A DNA stretch of 64,000 nt from Mesobacillus jeotgali (GCF_014856545.2 NZ_CP109811.1:614001-678000), one strand, 5' to 3'; shown: positions 25,418-33,714, numbered from the stretch's first letter. Numbers and translations: made by a program. Notes: generated from the sequence alone by a model not told the origin.

Positions 25418-26146
25418 ATGTTTTCTGTTACGGGTATGCAGGGCTTTCAACTGTTTTCTGTTGAGCACTTGGTTACTCTGGGACTTTTCTTTGTTGTCTG
25501 TCTTGGAATGGTGCTGTTCAGAAACCAAATCAGGCCGTATAAAAATGTTTTAAAGTGGATCATCTTTTGGACTCTGGTGGCATGCCAGGTTTCACATCAG
25601 TCATGGCTCATCCTCACCGGGCAATGGCAAATCGGTGACCTTCCTTTGCATATGTGTTCGATGAGTTCCTTCCTGGCAATGTACCTCTTTTTAAGGAAGA
25701 GCGTGAAAGGCTTTTATGTGCTTTACTTCATTGGCACCTTGCCGGCGATTTTAGCCATGGTTACACCTGAAATGTCTTATACCTTTCCTCATTTCGACTA
25801 TATCGAATACTTCCTCAATCACTCGGCCATTCCGATTGCCGCATTGTATTTCATCCTTTTTGAAGGTTACAGAGTTCCCCGAAAAGCCATTCTATTCACT
25901 TATCTTGTCGTGAACATTGTTGCCATTCCAATCTTCCTTTTCAATTTCCTGTTTGATACGAACTTCTTCTATCTGGCGAGTCCGACAGAAGCACAGACCA
26001 TCCTATCCTTTTTTGGCACCGGCATCATGTACTACCTGAACCTTGAAGCGGCAGCATTGATTGTGTTCAGTATTTCTTATATCCCTATGTGGCAGCTGAT
26101 TAAAAGAGAGAACCGCAGACGGTTGGTTGGCTTGTATCATAAGTAG
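25418..26146 (+). CDS. ywaF: TIGR02206/YwaF-family integral membrane protein
   Basis: 242 residues; ATG 25418 after GCGAGGTGATGACATC. Six to seven hydrophobic helices. The family pattern is clear: FQLFSVEHLVTLGLFF near the N-terminus, the SWLILTGQWQIGDLPLHMCS loop, PHFDYIEYFLNHS and the NLLFNFLFDTNFFYL-like region. Conserved His and Asp residues in these loops suggest a metal or ligand site, but the function of YwaF is not known. Monocistronic with a terminator. Confidence 0.8.
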   Translation: MFSVTGMQGFQLFSVEHLVTLGLFFVVCLGMVLFRNQIRPYKNVLKWIIFWTLVACQVSHQSWLILTGQWQIGDLPLHMCSMSSFLAMYLFLRKSVKGFYVLYFIGTLPAILAMVTPEMSYTFPHFDYIEYFLNHSAIPIAALYFILFEGYRVPRKAILFTYLVVNIVAIPIFLFNFLFDTNFFYLASPTEAQTILSFFGTGIMYYLNLEAAALIVFSISYIPMWQLIKRENRRRLVGLYHK

Positions 26147-26180
26147 GGCACATCCTGCGAACCGCAGAATGAGTCAAGCG

Positions 26181-26209
26181 AGGCGGATAGTAGTATCCGC
26201 CTTTTTTTA
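26181..26209 (+). terminator. Intrinsic terminator
   Basis: GGCGGATA, loop GTAG, TATCCGCC followed by seven T, after the YwaF-like gene. Confidence 0.9.
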
Positions 26210-26343
26210 TTTTTCTTTTTAAAAAAAGGATAAATGCCACGTTGTATAAAATTGTATAAAGAATAATACTGACAAATTTGAGCACAAATTGACCAGAGTT
26301 TAATAATGAACCTTGATAGCATGTGATTAAGGGAGTGAGTTGT

Positions 26344-27204
26344 ATGGCGTGGATTGAATCCTTGCAGAGGGCGATTGACTATATGGAGGAGCATTTGCTG
26401 GACGAACTGGCGATGGAAGACATTGCGAAACAGGCGAGTTCATCACCATTTCATTTTCAACGGACGTTTGCCATTTTAACGGACATTTCTGTTGGCGAGT
26501 ATATTAGACGGAGGCGTTTGTCGCTGGCAGCCGGTGAACTATGCAGCACCGATGCAAAAATCATCGACCTCGCGCTGAAATATGGCTATGACACTCCTGA
26601 AGCATTTACGAAGGCTTTTCGCAGGCAGCATGGCATGTCACCAAGTGAAGCAAGAAAGTACACCGGAAAGCTGAAATCTTATAGCCGCCTGGGAATACAG
26701 GTGAGTTTGAAGGGAGCAGAACCAATGCAATATAAAGTGGTGGAGCAAGAGGGATTTGAAGTGATTGGAATCAAGCAGGGATTTTCTTATGGTAACGGGG
26801 AGAATCTGGCGGGCATCCCGAAGTTGTGGGATCAGGTGAATCAGGATGGAACCTGTGATTTTTTGCTCTGTAAAAACAACGGGCCTGTAAAAGGAGTTCT
26901 TGGTGTGTGCGTGGATAAAAGCAGCACCCAGGATAAGCAGATGGATTATTGGGTTGGTGCAGCATATAAAGGTGAAACGCCTGATGGCTATCTTAAAATG
27001 GAGATTCCGCCATCCAAGTGGGCAATCTTCGAAGTTCACGGACCGATGCCAGACGCCATGCAAAAGGTGTGGAAGCAAATTTTTACAGAATGGTTTCCCG
27101 CCAGCGGATTCCAACATGCCGGAACACCGGACCTGGAGGTTTATCCAGCAGGGAATTCAGCTGACCCGGATTACTATTGTGAGGTTTGGATCCCGGTTAA
27201 GTAA
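26344..27204 (+). CDS. AraC-family regulator with GyrI-like effector domain (second copy)
   Basis: 286 residues from ATG 26344 (AAGGGAGTGAGTTGT upstream); an upstream GTG at 26323 is in frame but lacks such a site. Same architecture as the gene at 4661: double helix-turn-helix (about 5-105, SSPFHFQRTFAILTDISVGE and GYDTPEAFTKAFRRQHG) then a GyrI-like ligand domain (about 125-285, ending YYCEVWIPVK). The two proteins are clear paralogues. It stands alone, followed by a strong terminator. Confidence 0.87.
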   Translation: MAWIESLQRAIDYMEEHLLDELAMEDIAKQASSSPFHFQRTFAILTDISVGEYIRRRRLSLAAGELCSTDAKIIDLALKYGYDTPEAFTKAFRRQHGMSPSEARKYTGKLKSYSRLGIQVSLKGAEPMQYKVVEQEGFEVIGIKQGFSYGNGENLAGIPKLWDQVNQDGTCDFLLCKNNGPVKGVLGVCVDKSSTQDKQMDYWVGAAYKGETPDGYLKMEIPPSKWAIFEVHGPMPDAMQKVWKQIFTEWFPASGFQHAGTPDLEVYPAGNSADPDYYCEVWIPVK

Positions 27205-27282
27205 TTTTCGCTTCGGGACGGGCGGATTGACGTTCCTTCCCTTAGAAAAAAATTGATAAGACTCTTGATAGAGTGCATGTTT

Positions 27283-27318
27283 AAACTATTTAATCAAACG
27301 TTTGATTAAATAGTTTTT
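27283..27318. terminator. Long palindromic terminator between convergent genes
   Basis: AACTATTTAATCAAA, CG, TTTGATTAAATAGTT: a 15-bp perfect stem followed by TTTT on the plus strand and preceded by AAA. AT-rich but very long; it can act for the AraC-GyrI gene. Confidence 0.8.
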
Positions 27319-27394
27319 TGCTTTATGGGAGTAGCTTTTTCAGCCAGTGAAACGAAAAACCATCCCTCTTTTAAAAAGAGAGATGGCCCTGAAG

Positions 27395-27595
27395 TTAATT
27401 AATCTCACGAATTTGCTGCTGGGTGGTCATGGCGGAATAAACGGGTTCGGTTTCATGCTTTTCCTGCAATCTAGCAGGGAGGCCCTGAATCGATTGGACG
27501 ACTGTATCCAGCTTTGCTTCAATTCGGTGAAGCAAGTACAATGTCACGACAATCGGGAATCCTACATCGCTGATGAACGGAATCAGCTGCTCCAT
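27395..27595 (-). CDS. YvrJ-family small membrane protein
   Basis: 66 residues; ATG 27595 after AAGGAGGAAACGCAC on the minus strand. One membrane helix near the N-terminus (ISDVGFPIVVTLYLLHRIE) followed by an amphipathic helix KLDTVVQSIQGLPARL. This is the YvrJ pattern. In Bacillales YvrJ genes repeatedly sit downstream of DUF2922 and DUF1659 genes, as here. Function unknown. Confidence 0.85.
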   Translation of the reverse strand: MEQLIPFISDVGFPIVVTLYLLHRIEAKLDTVVQSIQGLPARLQEKHETEPVYSAMTTQQQIREIN

Positions 27596-27631
27596 GTGCG
27601 TTTCCTCCTTCCTGGGATTTTTAAAACAAGA

Positions 27632-27656
27632 GCCGGTCTCTAGTAAAAGACCGGCC
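27632..27656 (-). terminator. Hairpin between DUF2922 and YvrJ genes
   Basis: GCCGGTCT/AGACCGGC stem on the minus strand after the DUF2922 gene, followed by TCTTGTTTT. It could partly terminate before yvrJ. Confidence 0.6.
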
Positions 27657-27664
27657 CGCTTTCA

Positions 27665-27883
27665 TTAAATTAGTTCATAGTCGGTTATGTTGCGTTCTAC
27701 GACACGTGCGCTGTGAACGGAAACAAGGGTTCCATTCACTGGCAGGAATGCGTTGGAAGCAATGATTTGCTCCATTGCCAGCTTGACTGCTGCTGGATCA
27801 ACCGGCTCCGTCGGATTATCAACTGTCAGCTTGGCGTACTTGCCAAGAGCCGTAGCGAATTGCAACTCAAGTGTTTTTGCCAT
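27665..27883 (-). CDS. DUF2922 protein
   Basis: 72 residues from ATG 27883 (AGGAGGTGAAAAAC upstream; an earlier GTG would overlap this site). MAKTLELQFATALGKYAKLTV, then NPTEPVDPAAVKLAMEQIIAS and VVERNITDYELI are the DUF2922 hallmarks. Small alpha/beta protein of unknown role, cotranscribed with the DUF1659 gene just upstream and the YvrJ gene downstream. Confidence 0.87.
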   Translation of the reverse strand: MAKTLELQFATALGKYAKLTVDNPTEPVDPAAVKLAMEQIIASNAFLPVNGTLVSVHSARVVERNITDYELI

Positions 27884-27919
27884 GTTTTTCACCTCCTATT
27901 GATTTAGTAGATTGCCAAA

Positions 27920-28135
27920 TTAGATGATTTCGAAGCTGTCGTTACGCTCCACAGAGCTTAACAAGTTTGCGCTAAGGCCACCAAGTGCGGCTGCCGCCTG
28001 CTGAACCTGGTCAACAGTAGCTTCCTTTCTCACAAAGCGGTAAGTCTTAGGCTTGAAAATCGACTCGCCCTTCTCATCAACACCAGCCTCAAACATCAGC
28101 CTGATATTCGAATCCTTCAAAATCGCCATTGCCAT
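27920..28135 (-). CDS. DUF1659 protein
   Basis: 71 residues from ATG 28135 (AAAGGAGGTGAGGCAA upstream). AILKDSNIRLMFEAGVDEKG, KTYRFVRKEATVDQVQQAAA and SVERNDSFEI are DUF1659 signatures. It is first gene of the DUF1659-DUF2922-YvrJ cassette. The end of this protein (SSVERNDSFEII) and that of the DUF2922 protein (RVVERNITDYELI) share a VERN-x-x-(D/S)-(Y/F)-E pattern, suggesting related or interacting proteins. Confidence 0.87.
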   Translation of the reverse strand: MAMAILKDSNIRLMFEAGVDEKGESIFKPKTYRFVRKEATVDQVQQAAAALGGLSANLLSSVERNDSFEII

Positions 28136-28276
28136 TTGCCTCACCTCCTTTCACCTTCTATATAAAGATGGGGAAGGGAAAAGGACAGGGTGGGAGAAGA
28201 TTATTTTTGTGTAGAGAGCTGAGCTTCAGTCTGCTAGATTGATTATCCAGGAGAGGAATCCTCTGTTGATAGAGTT

Positions 28277-28585
28277 CTATCGGACAAACGCAGGGAAAAG
28301 AAGAGGAAAGTGTCCGATAGAAGGGCTCTATCGGCCAAACGCAGAGGAAAAGAAGAGGAAAGTGTCCGATAGAAAGGCTCTATCGGACAAACGCAGAGGA
28401 AAAGAAGAGGAAAGTGTCCGATAGAAAGGCTCTATCGGACAAACGTGGAGGAAAAGAAGAGAAAAGTGTCCGATAGAAAGGCTCTATCGGACAAACGTGG
28501 AGGAAAAGGAGAGAAAAGTGTCCGATAGAAAGGCCTATCCGACAAACTCAGAGGCCAAGAAGAGGGAAGGTGTCTGATTAAAGAC
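28277..28585. repeat. Intergenic repeat array F (51-52 bp units with 9-bp inverted arms)
   Basis: CTATCGG anchors at 28277, 28328, 28380, 28432, 28484 and 28535 (spacings 51, 52, 52, 52, 51). Each junction carries TCCGATAGA, AAGGC, TCTATCGGA: nine-base perfect inverted arms in the best copies. The rest is a purine-rich linker ACAAACGCAGAGGAAAAGAA. It lies upstream of the DUF1659 cassette and downstream of the PH-domain gene, both on the minus strand. Confidence 0.9.
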
Positions 28586-28614
28586 ACTCATCCCAAGGAA
28601 TGTTTGTTTTTAAG

Positions 28615-28665
28615 CCAAAAAAGAAAAGCATTACCGCCCACTAATCTGGCAAGGAATGCTTTTCT
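28615..28665 (-). terminator. Terminator of the PH-domain gene
   Basis: AGAAAAGCATT/AATGCTTTTCT arms 22 bases apart; on the minus strand the stem is followed by a T-run (plus-strand A-run 28616-28622). Confidence 0.75.
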
Positions 28666-28669
28666 CATT

Positions 28670-29038
28670 TTACAAAAGCGCTTCAGCAATCAGCTTATCA
28701 AACTTGCGAACATCTACACCTTTTTTTAGATTGACTTTGATGTGGCCGGCTCTGGTCCATAGTTCCACTTCTGCATTGACATCAAACAGGCTGCCGGCAT
28801 TTTCGGTGGACCACATGTTGATGGAGGAGTAAGGCAGGGAATAGATTTCTACCTTTTTGCCGGTCAGGCCCTGTGCGTCCCTGACAATCAAACGTTTGTT
28901 GGTGAAGATTGCACTGTCGCGAATGGTTTTATAGGCGGCGATCGCCTTTTCGCCTTCTACTAAAATTTCATTCACATCATTTGGAATCGGGCATTCAGAG
29001 ATAAACGTCCAAGCTAATATTGCTTGTGTTGCAACCAT
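28670..29038 (-). CDS. Bacterial PH-domain (bPH_1) protein
   Basis: 122 residues; ATG 29038 after GGGAGGTTAAAAAG. The core pattern EKAIAAYKTIRDSAIFTNKR LIVRD (split), GLTGKKVEIYSLPYSSINMWST and a final amphipathic helix GVDVRKFDKLIAEALL define the bPH_1 fold, a seven-strand barrel plus helix that often forms oligomeric rings. No membrane segment. Function unknown. Monocistronic. Confidence 0.85.
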   Translation of the reverse strand: MVATQAILAWTFISECPIPNDVNEILVEGEKAIAAYKTIRDSAIFTNKRLIVRDAQGLTGKKVEIYSLPYSSINMWSTENAGSLFDVNAEVELWTRAGHIKVNLKKGVDVRKFDKLIAEALL

Positions 29039-29112
29039 CTTTTTAACCTCCCAATATATTACTTCTCATCTAGTATTCTGTATATAATTGGGAATCCCTG
29101 CTGCGATGATGC

Positions 29113-29610
29113 TCAAACCTTCTTCTTTTTCCATGGTCTTAAAAATGAAATGATGAAGATGAAGATGGTAACGGAAATTTGAAAGTATACAGCGTATTGC
29201 CTGATTAGATGATTTTGAATGAATTCGGGGTTACTTAAAGCTGACTCTTTTTGCATCTCCAATAGTTCCATGTTTTCCATCATCAGTTCGTCCACGATAA
29301 AAATGCCGACAAAGGTTTGGATGATATACAAAATGAATTTCACTCCAACCCAACGATGCTTGAAAAATCCCCAATTCGTGAAGAATCCATATGTGAACCC
29401 GACAAGCAGCGTTCCGATTGCACCCCACCTGACAATCTGGTCACTGATGGTGACGATGTTTTTATAGCCGAGATAAGCTTCGTCATAACGAGTGAAATCA
29501 ATATGGAGATTTAGCGCCACAGAACTCAATATCCCGCCAAAGAATAATACTACTAAAAATACATGAATCATTTTCAACCATCTTAAACCCTTAGGTCCTA
29601 TCTTTCTCAA
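29113..29610 (-). CDS. Four-helix membrane protein, DUF2269-like
   Basis: 165 residues; ATG 29610, with GGAGGAATCAAC upstream on the minus strand. Four membrane helices (about 12-33, 58-80, 88-108, 138-158). WLKMIHVFLVVLFFGG with its early His, and GAIGTLLVGFTYGFFTNWGFFKHRWVGVKFILY, resemble DUF2269/DUF2214-like predicted membrane proteins, which may bind heme or redox partners through conserved His. The assignment is tentative. Confidence 0.55.
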   Translation of the reverse strand: MRKIGPKGLRWLKMIHVFLVVLFFGGILSSVALNLHIDFTRYDEAYLGYKNIVTISDQIVRWGAIGTLLVGFTYGFFTNWGFFKHRWVGVKFILYIIQTFVGIFIVDELMMENMELLEMQKESALSNPEFIQNHLIRQYAVYFQISVTIFIFIISFLRPWKKKKV

Positions 29611-29674
29611 GTTGATTCCTCCAATCTATTAATACTTTCTCATTATAGTGGCTGGAAAATAGATTCATAATGTG

Positions 29675-29704
29675 CCACAGCCGTAATGCCTGCTACGGCT
29701 GTGG
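29675..29704. terminator. Hairpin between two minus-strand genes
   Basis: CCACAGCCGTA, eight-base loop, TACGGCTGTGG: perfect 11-bp stem. No T-run. It sits directly next to the terminator of the DUF438 gene and may help to stop transcription or protect the 3' end. Confidence 0.55.
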
Positions 29705-29718
29705 TCGTATTTTGGGCA

Positions 29719-29752
29719 TAAAAAAAGGCAACAGCTGTAAGCAGCTGTTACC
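29719..29752 (-). terminator. Terminator of the DUF438 gene
   Basis: On the minus strand GGTAACAGCTG, loop CTTA, CAGCTGTTGCC followed by seven T. Confidence 0.88.
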
Positions 29753-29762
29753 TGGAATCAGA

Positions 29763-30992
29763 TCAGGACAAAATCCGTTTTTCTCCTTCAAGTGCTTGAA
29801 TCGGATTAATGTTCTGCGTGAATTCTAGCGTGCCGATATATTGATTGTTCTCATCGCGGACAGCAAAGTAGCGGATGTACACGAATTTGTCGCGAACTTT
29901 GATCCAGAAATCCTCGGTATCTTTTTTGCCTGATTTAAAGTCCCTCAGCAAGTCCTCGACGACATGAACGCTTCTTGGCGGGTGGCAATTCTGGACGGTG
30001 CGGCCGATAACGGCTTTCGTGCGAGCGAAAATCCTTTCTTTTCCGTGTGAGAAGTAGCGGACAACATCGTCCTGGTCAATAAAGGTGATGTCGACTGGCA
30101 AGTGATTTAACAGCAGTTCGAGCTGCTTCAATGACAGGATGCCTGTCTCCATTTTGATATAGCCTTCAGAGATCGCATCTGCGTCAAGGTGTTTGCGGGC
30201 AGGCTTCCATTCTTCAGTTGGTGATGTCAGGCAATAGCCGATCTCGTCACTTTCATGGGCAATTTTTACCCATTCATCCTCGGTAAAGTTTTGCAAGGCC
30301 ATCGGGAAGAGGATGTTTTCTTCCCTGTAAATCATTTCGCTTACTTCCCGAAGGACAAACTGGACCTCTTCAATGACGCCATTTTTATCGCCATCATAGT
30401 TGGCCAGCTTTTTCTTTGCCAGCTTAATTCCGTCACGGATGAAATCGTCGATCCGCCACATATTTGTTGTCGGGCCATATATCCCGTACTTTTCCAGGTA
30501 AGGGAAGATCAAGTTTTCCTTACGGCTGTAGTGCTTGTCAATGTCATAAAGCAGGTTGCAATCCTCCAGCAGCAGATTGATATTTTCAGCGCTGTCTTCC
30601 ATAGCAAATTGCTCAAGATGAACGCGAAGCCGGTTTTGTAAAAGCTGTTCAATCTCACGGTTTTCCATTTCGAATGTATGGACCGGGTGTCCCGGCTGGT
30701 GTTCTGGACCGTACACGGACTCACTCTCTTCGATTGCTCCTTTAAAAAGGTCAGAGTGGGCAGCATAAATTCGCTGCATTTCCGTAACAGATATATCGCC
30801 TTCAATCAGCTCGACATGCTGTAGGCCGGCAATCTCTTCAATGGTTATTTTTCCGATAAAAGCATCAAAGTGAGCCTTGACCTCATTCACATTCTTCCCA
30901 TCATGCAGATCTTTGAAAAGCTGCTTTAACGTTGCCTTTCGCCTTGCTGGATCCATTGCTTTCAGTTCACGATTATTTATCATTTCACTCAT
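29763..30992 (-). CDS. DUF438-hemerythrin-PAS protein
   Basis: 409 residues. N-terminal DUF438 (about 15-90, RRKATLKQLFKDLHDGKNVN and GDISVTEMQRIYAAHSDLFK), hemerythrin-like four-helix domain (about 95-250, with His/Glu metal ligands in GHPVHTFEMENREIEQ, LYDIDKHYSRKENLIFPYLE and YREENILFPMA), and a C-terminal PAS domain (about 290-400, FIDQDDVVRYFSHGKERIF). Proteins of this order are thought to sense or buffer O2 or NO with a di-iron site and heme or signal ligand. ATG 30992 follows GGAGGAAAGATAATC. Monocistronic; the upstream CTGATAATGTTTCTCATG region may hold an operator but none was identified. Confidence 0.85.
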   Translation of the reverse strand: MSEMINNRELKAMDPARRKATLKQLFKDLHDGKNVNEVKAHFDAFIGKITIEEIAGLQHVELIEGDISVTEMQRIYAAHSDLFKGAIEESESVYGPEHQPGHPVHTFEMENREIEQLLQNRLRVHLEQFAMEDSAENINLLLEDCNLLYDIDKHYSRKENLIFPYLEKYGIYGPTTNMWRIDDFIRDGIKLAKKKLANYDGDKNGVIEEVQFVLREVSEMIYREENILFPMALQNFTEDEWVKIAHESDEIGYCLTSPTEEWKPARKHLDADAISEGYIKMETGILSLKQLELLLNHLPVDITFIDQDDVVRYFSHGKERIFARTKAVIGRTVQNCHPPRSVHVVEDLLRDFKSGKKDTEDFWIKVRDKFVYIRYFAVRDENNQYIGTLEFTQNINPIQALEGEKRILS

Positions 30993-31166
30993 GATTATCT
31001 TTCCTCCTAGAGTGTGTATTGTTGTAACTGATAATGTTTCTCATGCTAAAAATAACACTTATCCAAACGCAAAGTAGTGATACAAATCATTCCTGGCGAC
31101 TTTTTTAAAGAAATTAATGATGAAATTTTTATGTTATTATGGAACGAGTGAAAAATAGAGAGGGGA

Positions 31167-32264
31167 ATGACGAAAAAAATGTGGGAAAACTTTTTGTCTT
31201 ATGAAGTGCTAAAAAGTCTGGGGATTTCCATAGGAATCTTCTTCTTATTCCTATTGTTCAGGAAGCTTTTCACAAAGTATGTGTTCAAGCTGATGTTAAA
31301 GCTGGGCCAGAAAACACCGACTGAACTTTTCTCCAATATAACCGTCGCATTTGAGCAGCCGATCCGATGGTTGTTTATCATTATAGGAATCTATGTTGCG
31401 GCAGATTATTTTCCGTATATGGAGCAATCGAATCCGTTATTTTTAAAGATTATCAGAGCCTCGATCATCATGCTGATTGCATGGGGCCTCTATAATCTGT
31501 CTTCTGGTTCATCGCTGCTTTTCATGAAGATTAATGATCGTTTTAATATGGAAATTGACCAGATCCTGATTCCATTTTTCTCGAAGGCGATCCGGTTTGT
31601 CATCGTCGCGATCAGTATCAGTATCATCGCGCAGGTTTTTGAGTATGATGTGAACGGATTTATTGCCGGCCTCGGACTGGGCGGCCTGGCGTTTGCGCTG
31701 GCGGCGAAGGACGCAATCGGGAATCTGTTCGGCGGCATCATCATTATTACGGAGAAACCTTTTACGATTGGTGATTGGATCAAGACGCCGAGTGTCGAGG
31801 GGACAGTTGAGGATATTTCCTTCAGAAGCACGAGGGTCCGCACTTTTGCGCAAGCCGTTGTCACAGTACCGAACGCGATTTTAGCAAATGAATCCATCAC
31901 AAACTGGAGCAAGATGGGGAAAAGACAAATTACCTTCAAGCTTGGCGTAACCTATGACACGCCCAGGATGAAGCTGCAAAGAACGATCCACAGAATTGAA
32001 GAGATGCTGAGATTAAACGACGACATCCATCCGGATACGATTTTTGTGAAGTTCGACACCTATAACGACAGCAGCCTGGACATCTTCCTTTATTTCTTCA
32101 CGAAAACTACTGTCTGGGCGGAATACCTGGCAGTAAAAGAAGAAATCAACTTTGCGATCATGGAAATCCTCGAGGAAGAAGGAGTTTCCGTCGCGTTCCC
32201 GAGCAGGACATTGTATGTGGAGACACAGGGAGAAACTGCAAATAGGGTTGCAGAGTCAATATAG
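31167..32264 (+). CDS. MscS-family mechanosensitive channel
   Basis: 365 residues. Membrane helices at about 13-33, 62-82, 95-115 and 135-155, then the pore helix with the MscS signature FIAGLGLGGLAFALAAKDAIGN (glycine/alanine-packed TM3), the beta domain IGDWIKTPSVEGTVEDISFRS, and the C-terminal alpha/beta region. It belongs with YkuT/YnaI-like channels that release solutes on osmotic downshock. ATG 31167 has GAGAGGGGA very close; ATG 31179 (MWENF) is a possible alternative. Single gene with terminator. Confidence 0.88.
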   Translation: MTKKMWENFLSYEVLKSLGISIGIFFLFLLFRKLFTKYVFKLMLKLGQKTPTELFSNITVAFEQPIRWLFIIIGIYVAADYFPYMEQSNPLFLKIIRASIIMLIAWGLYNLSSGSSLLFMKINDRFNMEIDQILIPFFSKAIRFVIVAISISIIAQVFEYDVNGFIAGLGLGGLAFALAAKDAIGNLFGGIIIITEKPFTIGDWIKTPSVEGTVEDISFRSTRVRTFAQAVVTVPNAILANESITNWSKMGKRQITFKLGVTYDTPRMKLQRTIHRIEEMLRLNDDIHPDTIFVKFDTYNDSSLDIFLYFFTKTTVWAEYLAVKEEINFAIMEILEEEGVSVAFPSRTLYVETQGETANRVAESI

Positions 32265-32269
32265 TTAAA

Positions 32270-32303
32270 AGAGAAGCCGGGGGAAAACCCAGGCTTCTCT
32301 TTG
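32270..32303 (+). terminator. Intrinsic terminator
   Basis: AGAGAAGCC, loop, GGCTTCTCT then TTGTG, after the MscS gene. Confidence 0.75.
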
Positions 32304-32451
32304 TGTAGAGCATTTATCTTAGAAGGGATTAATGTTCTTTTTATTGAATACTACTAGTATGCCAAAGGTGCTTAAAACAGTAGTTTGAATGAGCACTATG
32401 CAGTTTTTTCTTTTAAAAATTTTGGGTGTGTAAACAAAGAGGAGAATCAAT

Positions 32452-32922
32452 ATGGAAATAGTATATTTTGCAGGTGGATGTTTATGGGGAGTACAAGCTT
32501 TTATAAAAACTTTACCTGGAGTTCAGTTTACAGAAGCAGGAAGAGCTAATGGAACAAGTCAAACACTTGATAGTGATTATGATGGCTACGCAGAATGTGT
32601 AAAAACAGGATTTGATCCAACGGTTGTAACGATGAAGGAGTTAATGGGCTATTTTTTTGAAATTATAGATCCCTACAGTTTGAATAAACAAGGACAGGAT
32701 GTTGGCAAGAAATACAGAACAGGAGTATATAGTGAAAAGCCTGAACACTTAATAGAAGCGAAGGCGTTTCTTAGCGAGAGAAATGATTATGACCTTATAG
32801 TTGTTGAAGTATTACCTCTTACAAACTATGTGAGAAGTGCAGAAGAACATCAAGATCGGTTAGCTAAATATCCAAATGATTATTGTCATATTCCAGAAGA
32901 AATATTAAGTAAATATAAATAA
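32452..32922 (+). CDS. msrA: Peptide-methionine (S)-S-oxide reductase MsrA
   Basis: 156 residues; ATG 32452 after AAAGAGGAGAATCAAT. Catalytic Cys10 in AGGCLWG (most relatives have GCFW), the EAGRANG/DYDGYAECVKTGFDP region matching the substrate-pocket GxT and DPTxVT blocks, and the EEHQDRLAK segment. It reduces S-methionine sulfoxide in proteins. The family's resolving cysteines are not obvious in the C-terminus apart from Cys near NDYCHIP. The gene is distinctly AT-rich compared with neighbours, as is the DNA to about 33800, suggesting recent acquisition. No msrB nearby. Confidence 0.88.
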   Translation: MEIVYFAGGCLWGVQAFIKTLPGVQFTEAGRANGTSQTLDSDYDGYAECVKTGFDPTVVTMKELMGYFFEIIDPYSLNKQGQDVGKKYRTGVYSEKPEHLIEAKAFLSERNDYDLIVVEVLPLTNYVRSAEEHQDRLAKYPNDYCHIPEEILSKYK

Positions 32923-33080
32923 GGATGAATATTAAAAGACGGTGTATGGACTCAATGCATTACCATCTAATAAGCAGATGATGCTGCTTTCTTATTGTGA
33001 AAAAGATGCAGGTTAGTTCAATAAGGATACTTAACAGACGATATTAGAGGTACAAATAACACTAAATTAGAGGATTACAA

Positions 33081-33239
33081 ATGAGGAAAAGATTAAGTAA
33101 GAAAATATGCAAAAAGCAAATCTTTCAACTTGCTGCTATTGGGCAAGTTGAAAGGGTTCGGGAGTCGTTAGATTTAGTTTTTATTGGCGGAATAATATCA
33201 TTATGGTCATTCTTTGTATTAGCAATGTCACATGGGTGA
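33081..33239 (+). CDS. Small basic membrane peptide, hypothetical
   Basis: 52 codons from ATG 33081 with TTAGAGGATTACAA upstream, ending 14 bp before the next ORF. The N-terminus is basic (MRKRLSKKICKKQ) and a single membrane helix follows (DLVFIGGIISLWSFFVLAM). The coding sequence contains a perfect 12-bp inverted repeat (33122-33133 and 33143-33154, CTTTCAACTTGC and complement). It may be a real short gene or an accident of a structured DNA element. Confidence 0.4.
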   Translation: MRKRLSKKICKKQIFQLAAIGQVERVRESLDLVFIGGIISLWSFFVLAMSHG

Positions 33240-33253
33240 TGGGAGGTTAAATA

Positions 33254-33601
33254 ATGTCACTTAAGGTGTCAACCTATATTTCTCTTATTCTAACGTTTTT
33301 ATCTGCAACAGCACTTATCATTTACGGTTTTAATATAACCCAATATGTACATGATACGTTTGGGGTCACGTCCGAGGTAAGTATTCACTTTGGGGTAATT
33401 GGCGTAGCAAGTCTACTTTACCTATTTTTCTTGGGTCTAACAATCATACAGCAAGACCGTAAAGTAATTAATAAATGGATAGCATTCATATGTATAGCCT
33501 TGTTTATTTTCATAGGTGGGATTTTCGTACTGTCCAACCTGATAGGGATAATAATGTATTATGGACAAAGGGGGTTGGGTGAGTGCATCAGTTCTCAGTA
33601 A
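33254..33601 (+). CDS. Hypothetical three-helix membrane protein
   Basis: 115 residues; ATG 33254 after GGGAGGTTAAATA. Three hydrophobic helices (about 7-27, 45-65 and 74-100), no recognised family. It lies in the AT-rich islet after msrA and overlaps the possible start of another short ORF at 33583. An operon with the small peptide upstream is likely from the 14-bp spacing. Confidence 0.6.
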   Translation: MSLKVSTYISLILTFLSATALIIYGFNITQYVHDTFGVTSEVSIHFGVIGVASLLYLFFLGLTIIQQDRKVINKWIAFICIALFIFIGGIFVLSNLIGIIMYYGQRGLGECISSQ

Positions 33602-33714
33602 CTAGCGGTAAAGAGCAATTTAAGGTAGAGGGCAGAGGATTCCTTTCTGTTGGTGATTCGGTAGTCATTCACAAAAAGCAAGGGATTCAGCATGGGACTG
33701 TAACCTCTTTATAA
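33583..33714 (+). CDS. Possible short coupled ORF
   Basis: 43 codons from GTG 33583, overlapping the end of the membrane-protein gene, with AAAGGGGGTTGGGT as a strong ribosome binding site. The product HQFSVTSGKEQFKVEGRGFL then SVGDSVVIHKKQGIQHGTV looks like a small beta-barrel or SH3/OB-like strand set. The G-rich site and overlap suggest translational coupling. Short and without a known family, so treated with caution. Confidence 0.4.
   Translation: MHQFSVTSGKEQFKVEGRGFLSVGDSVVIHKKQGIQHGTVTSL

Noticed and set aside
27325..27345. GGGAGTAGC word, like the start of a yybP-ykoY riboswitch
   Set aside because: None of the other aptamer segments follow and no metal gene is adjacent.
28239..28424. 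Plus-strand ORF of 61 codons in array F
   Set aside because: Again repeat-derived; the period of 51-52 bp breaks the frame and there is no start signal.
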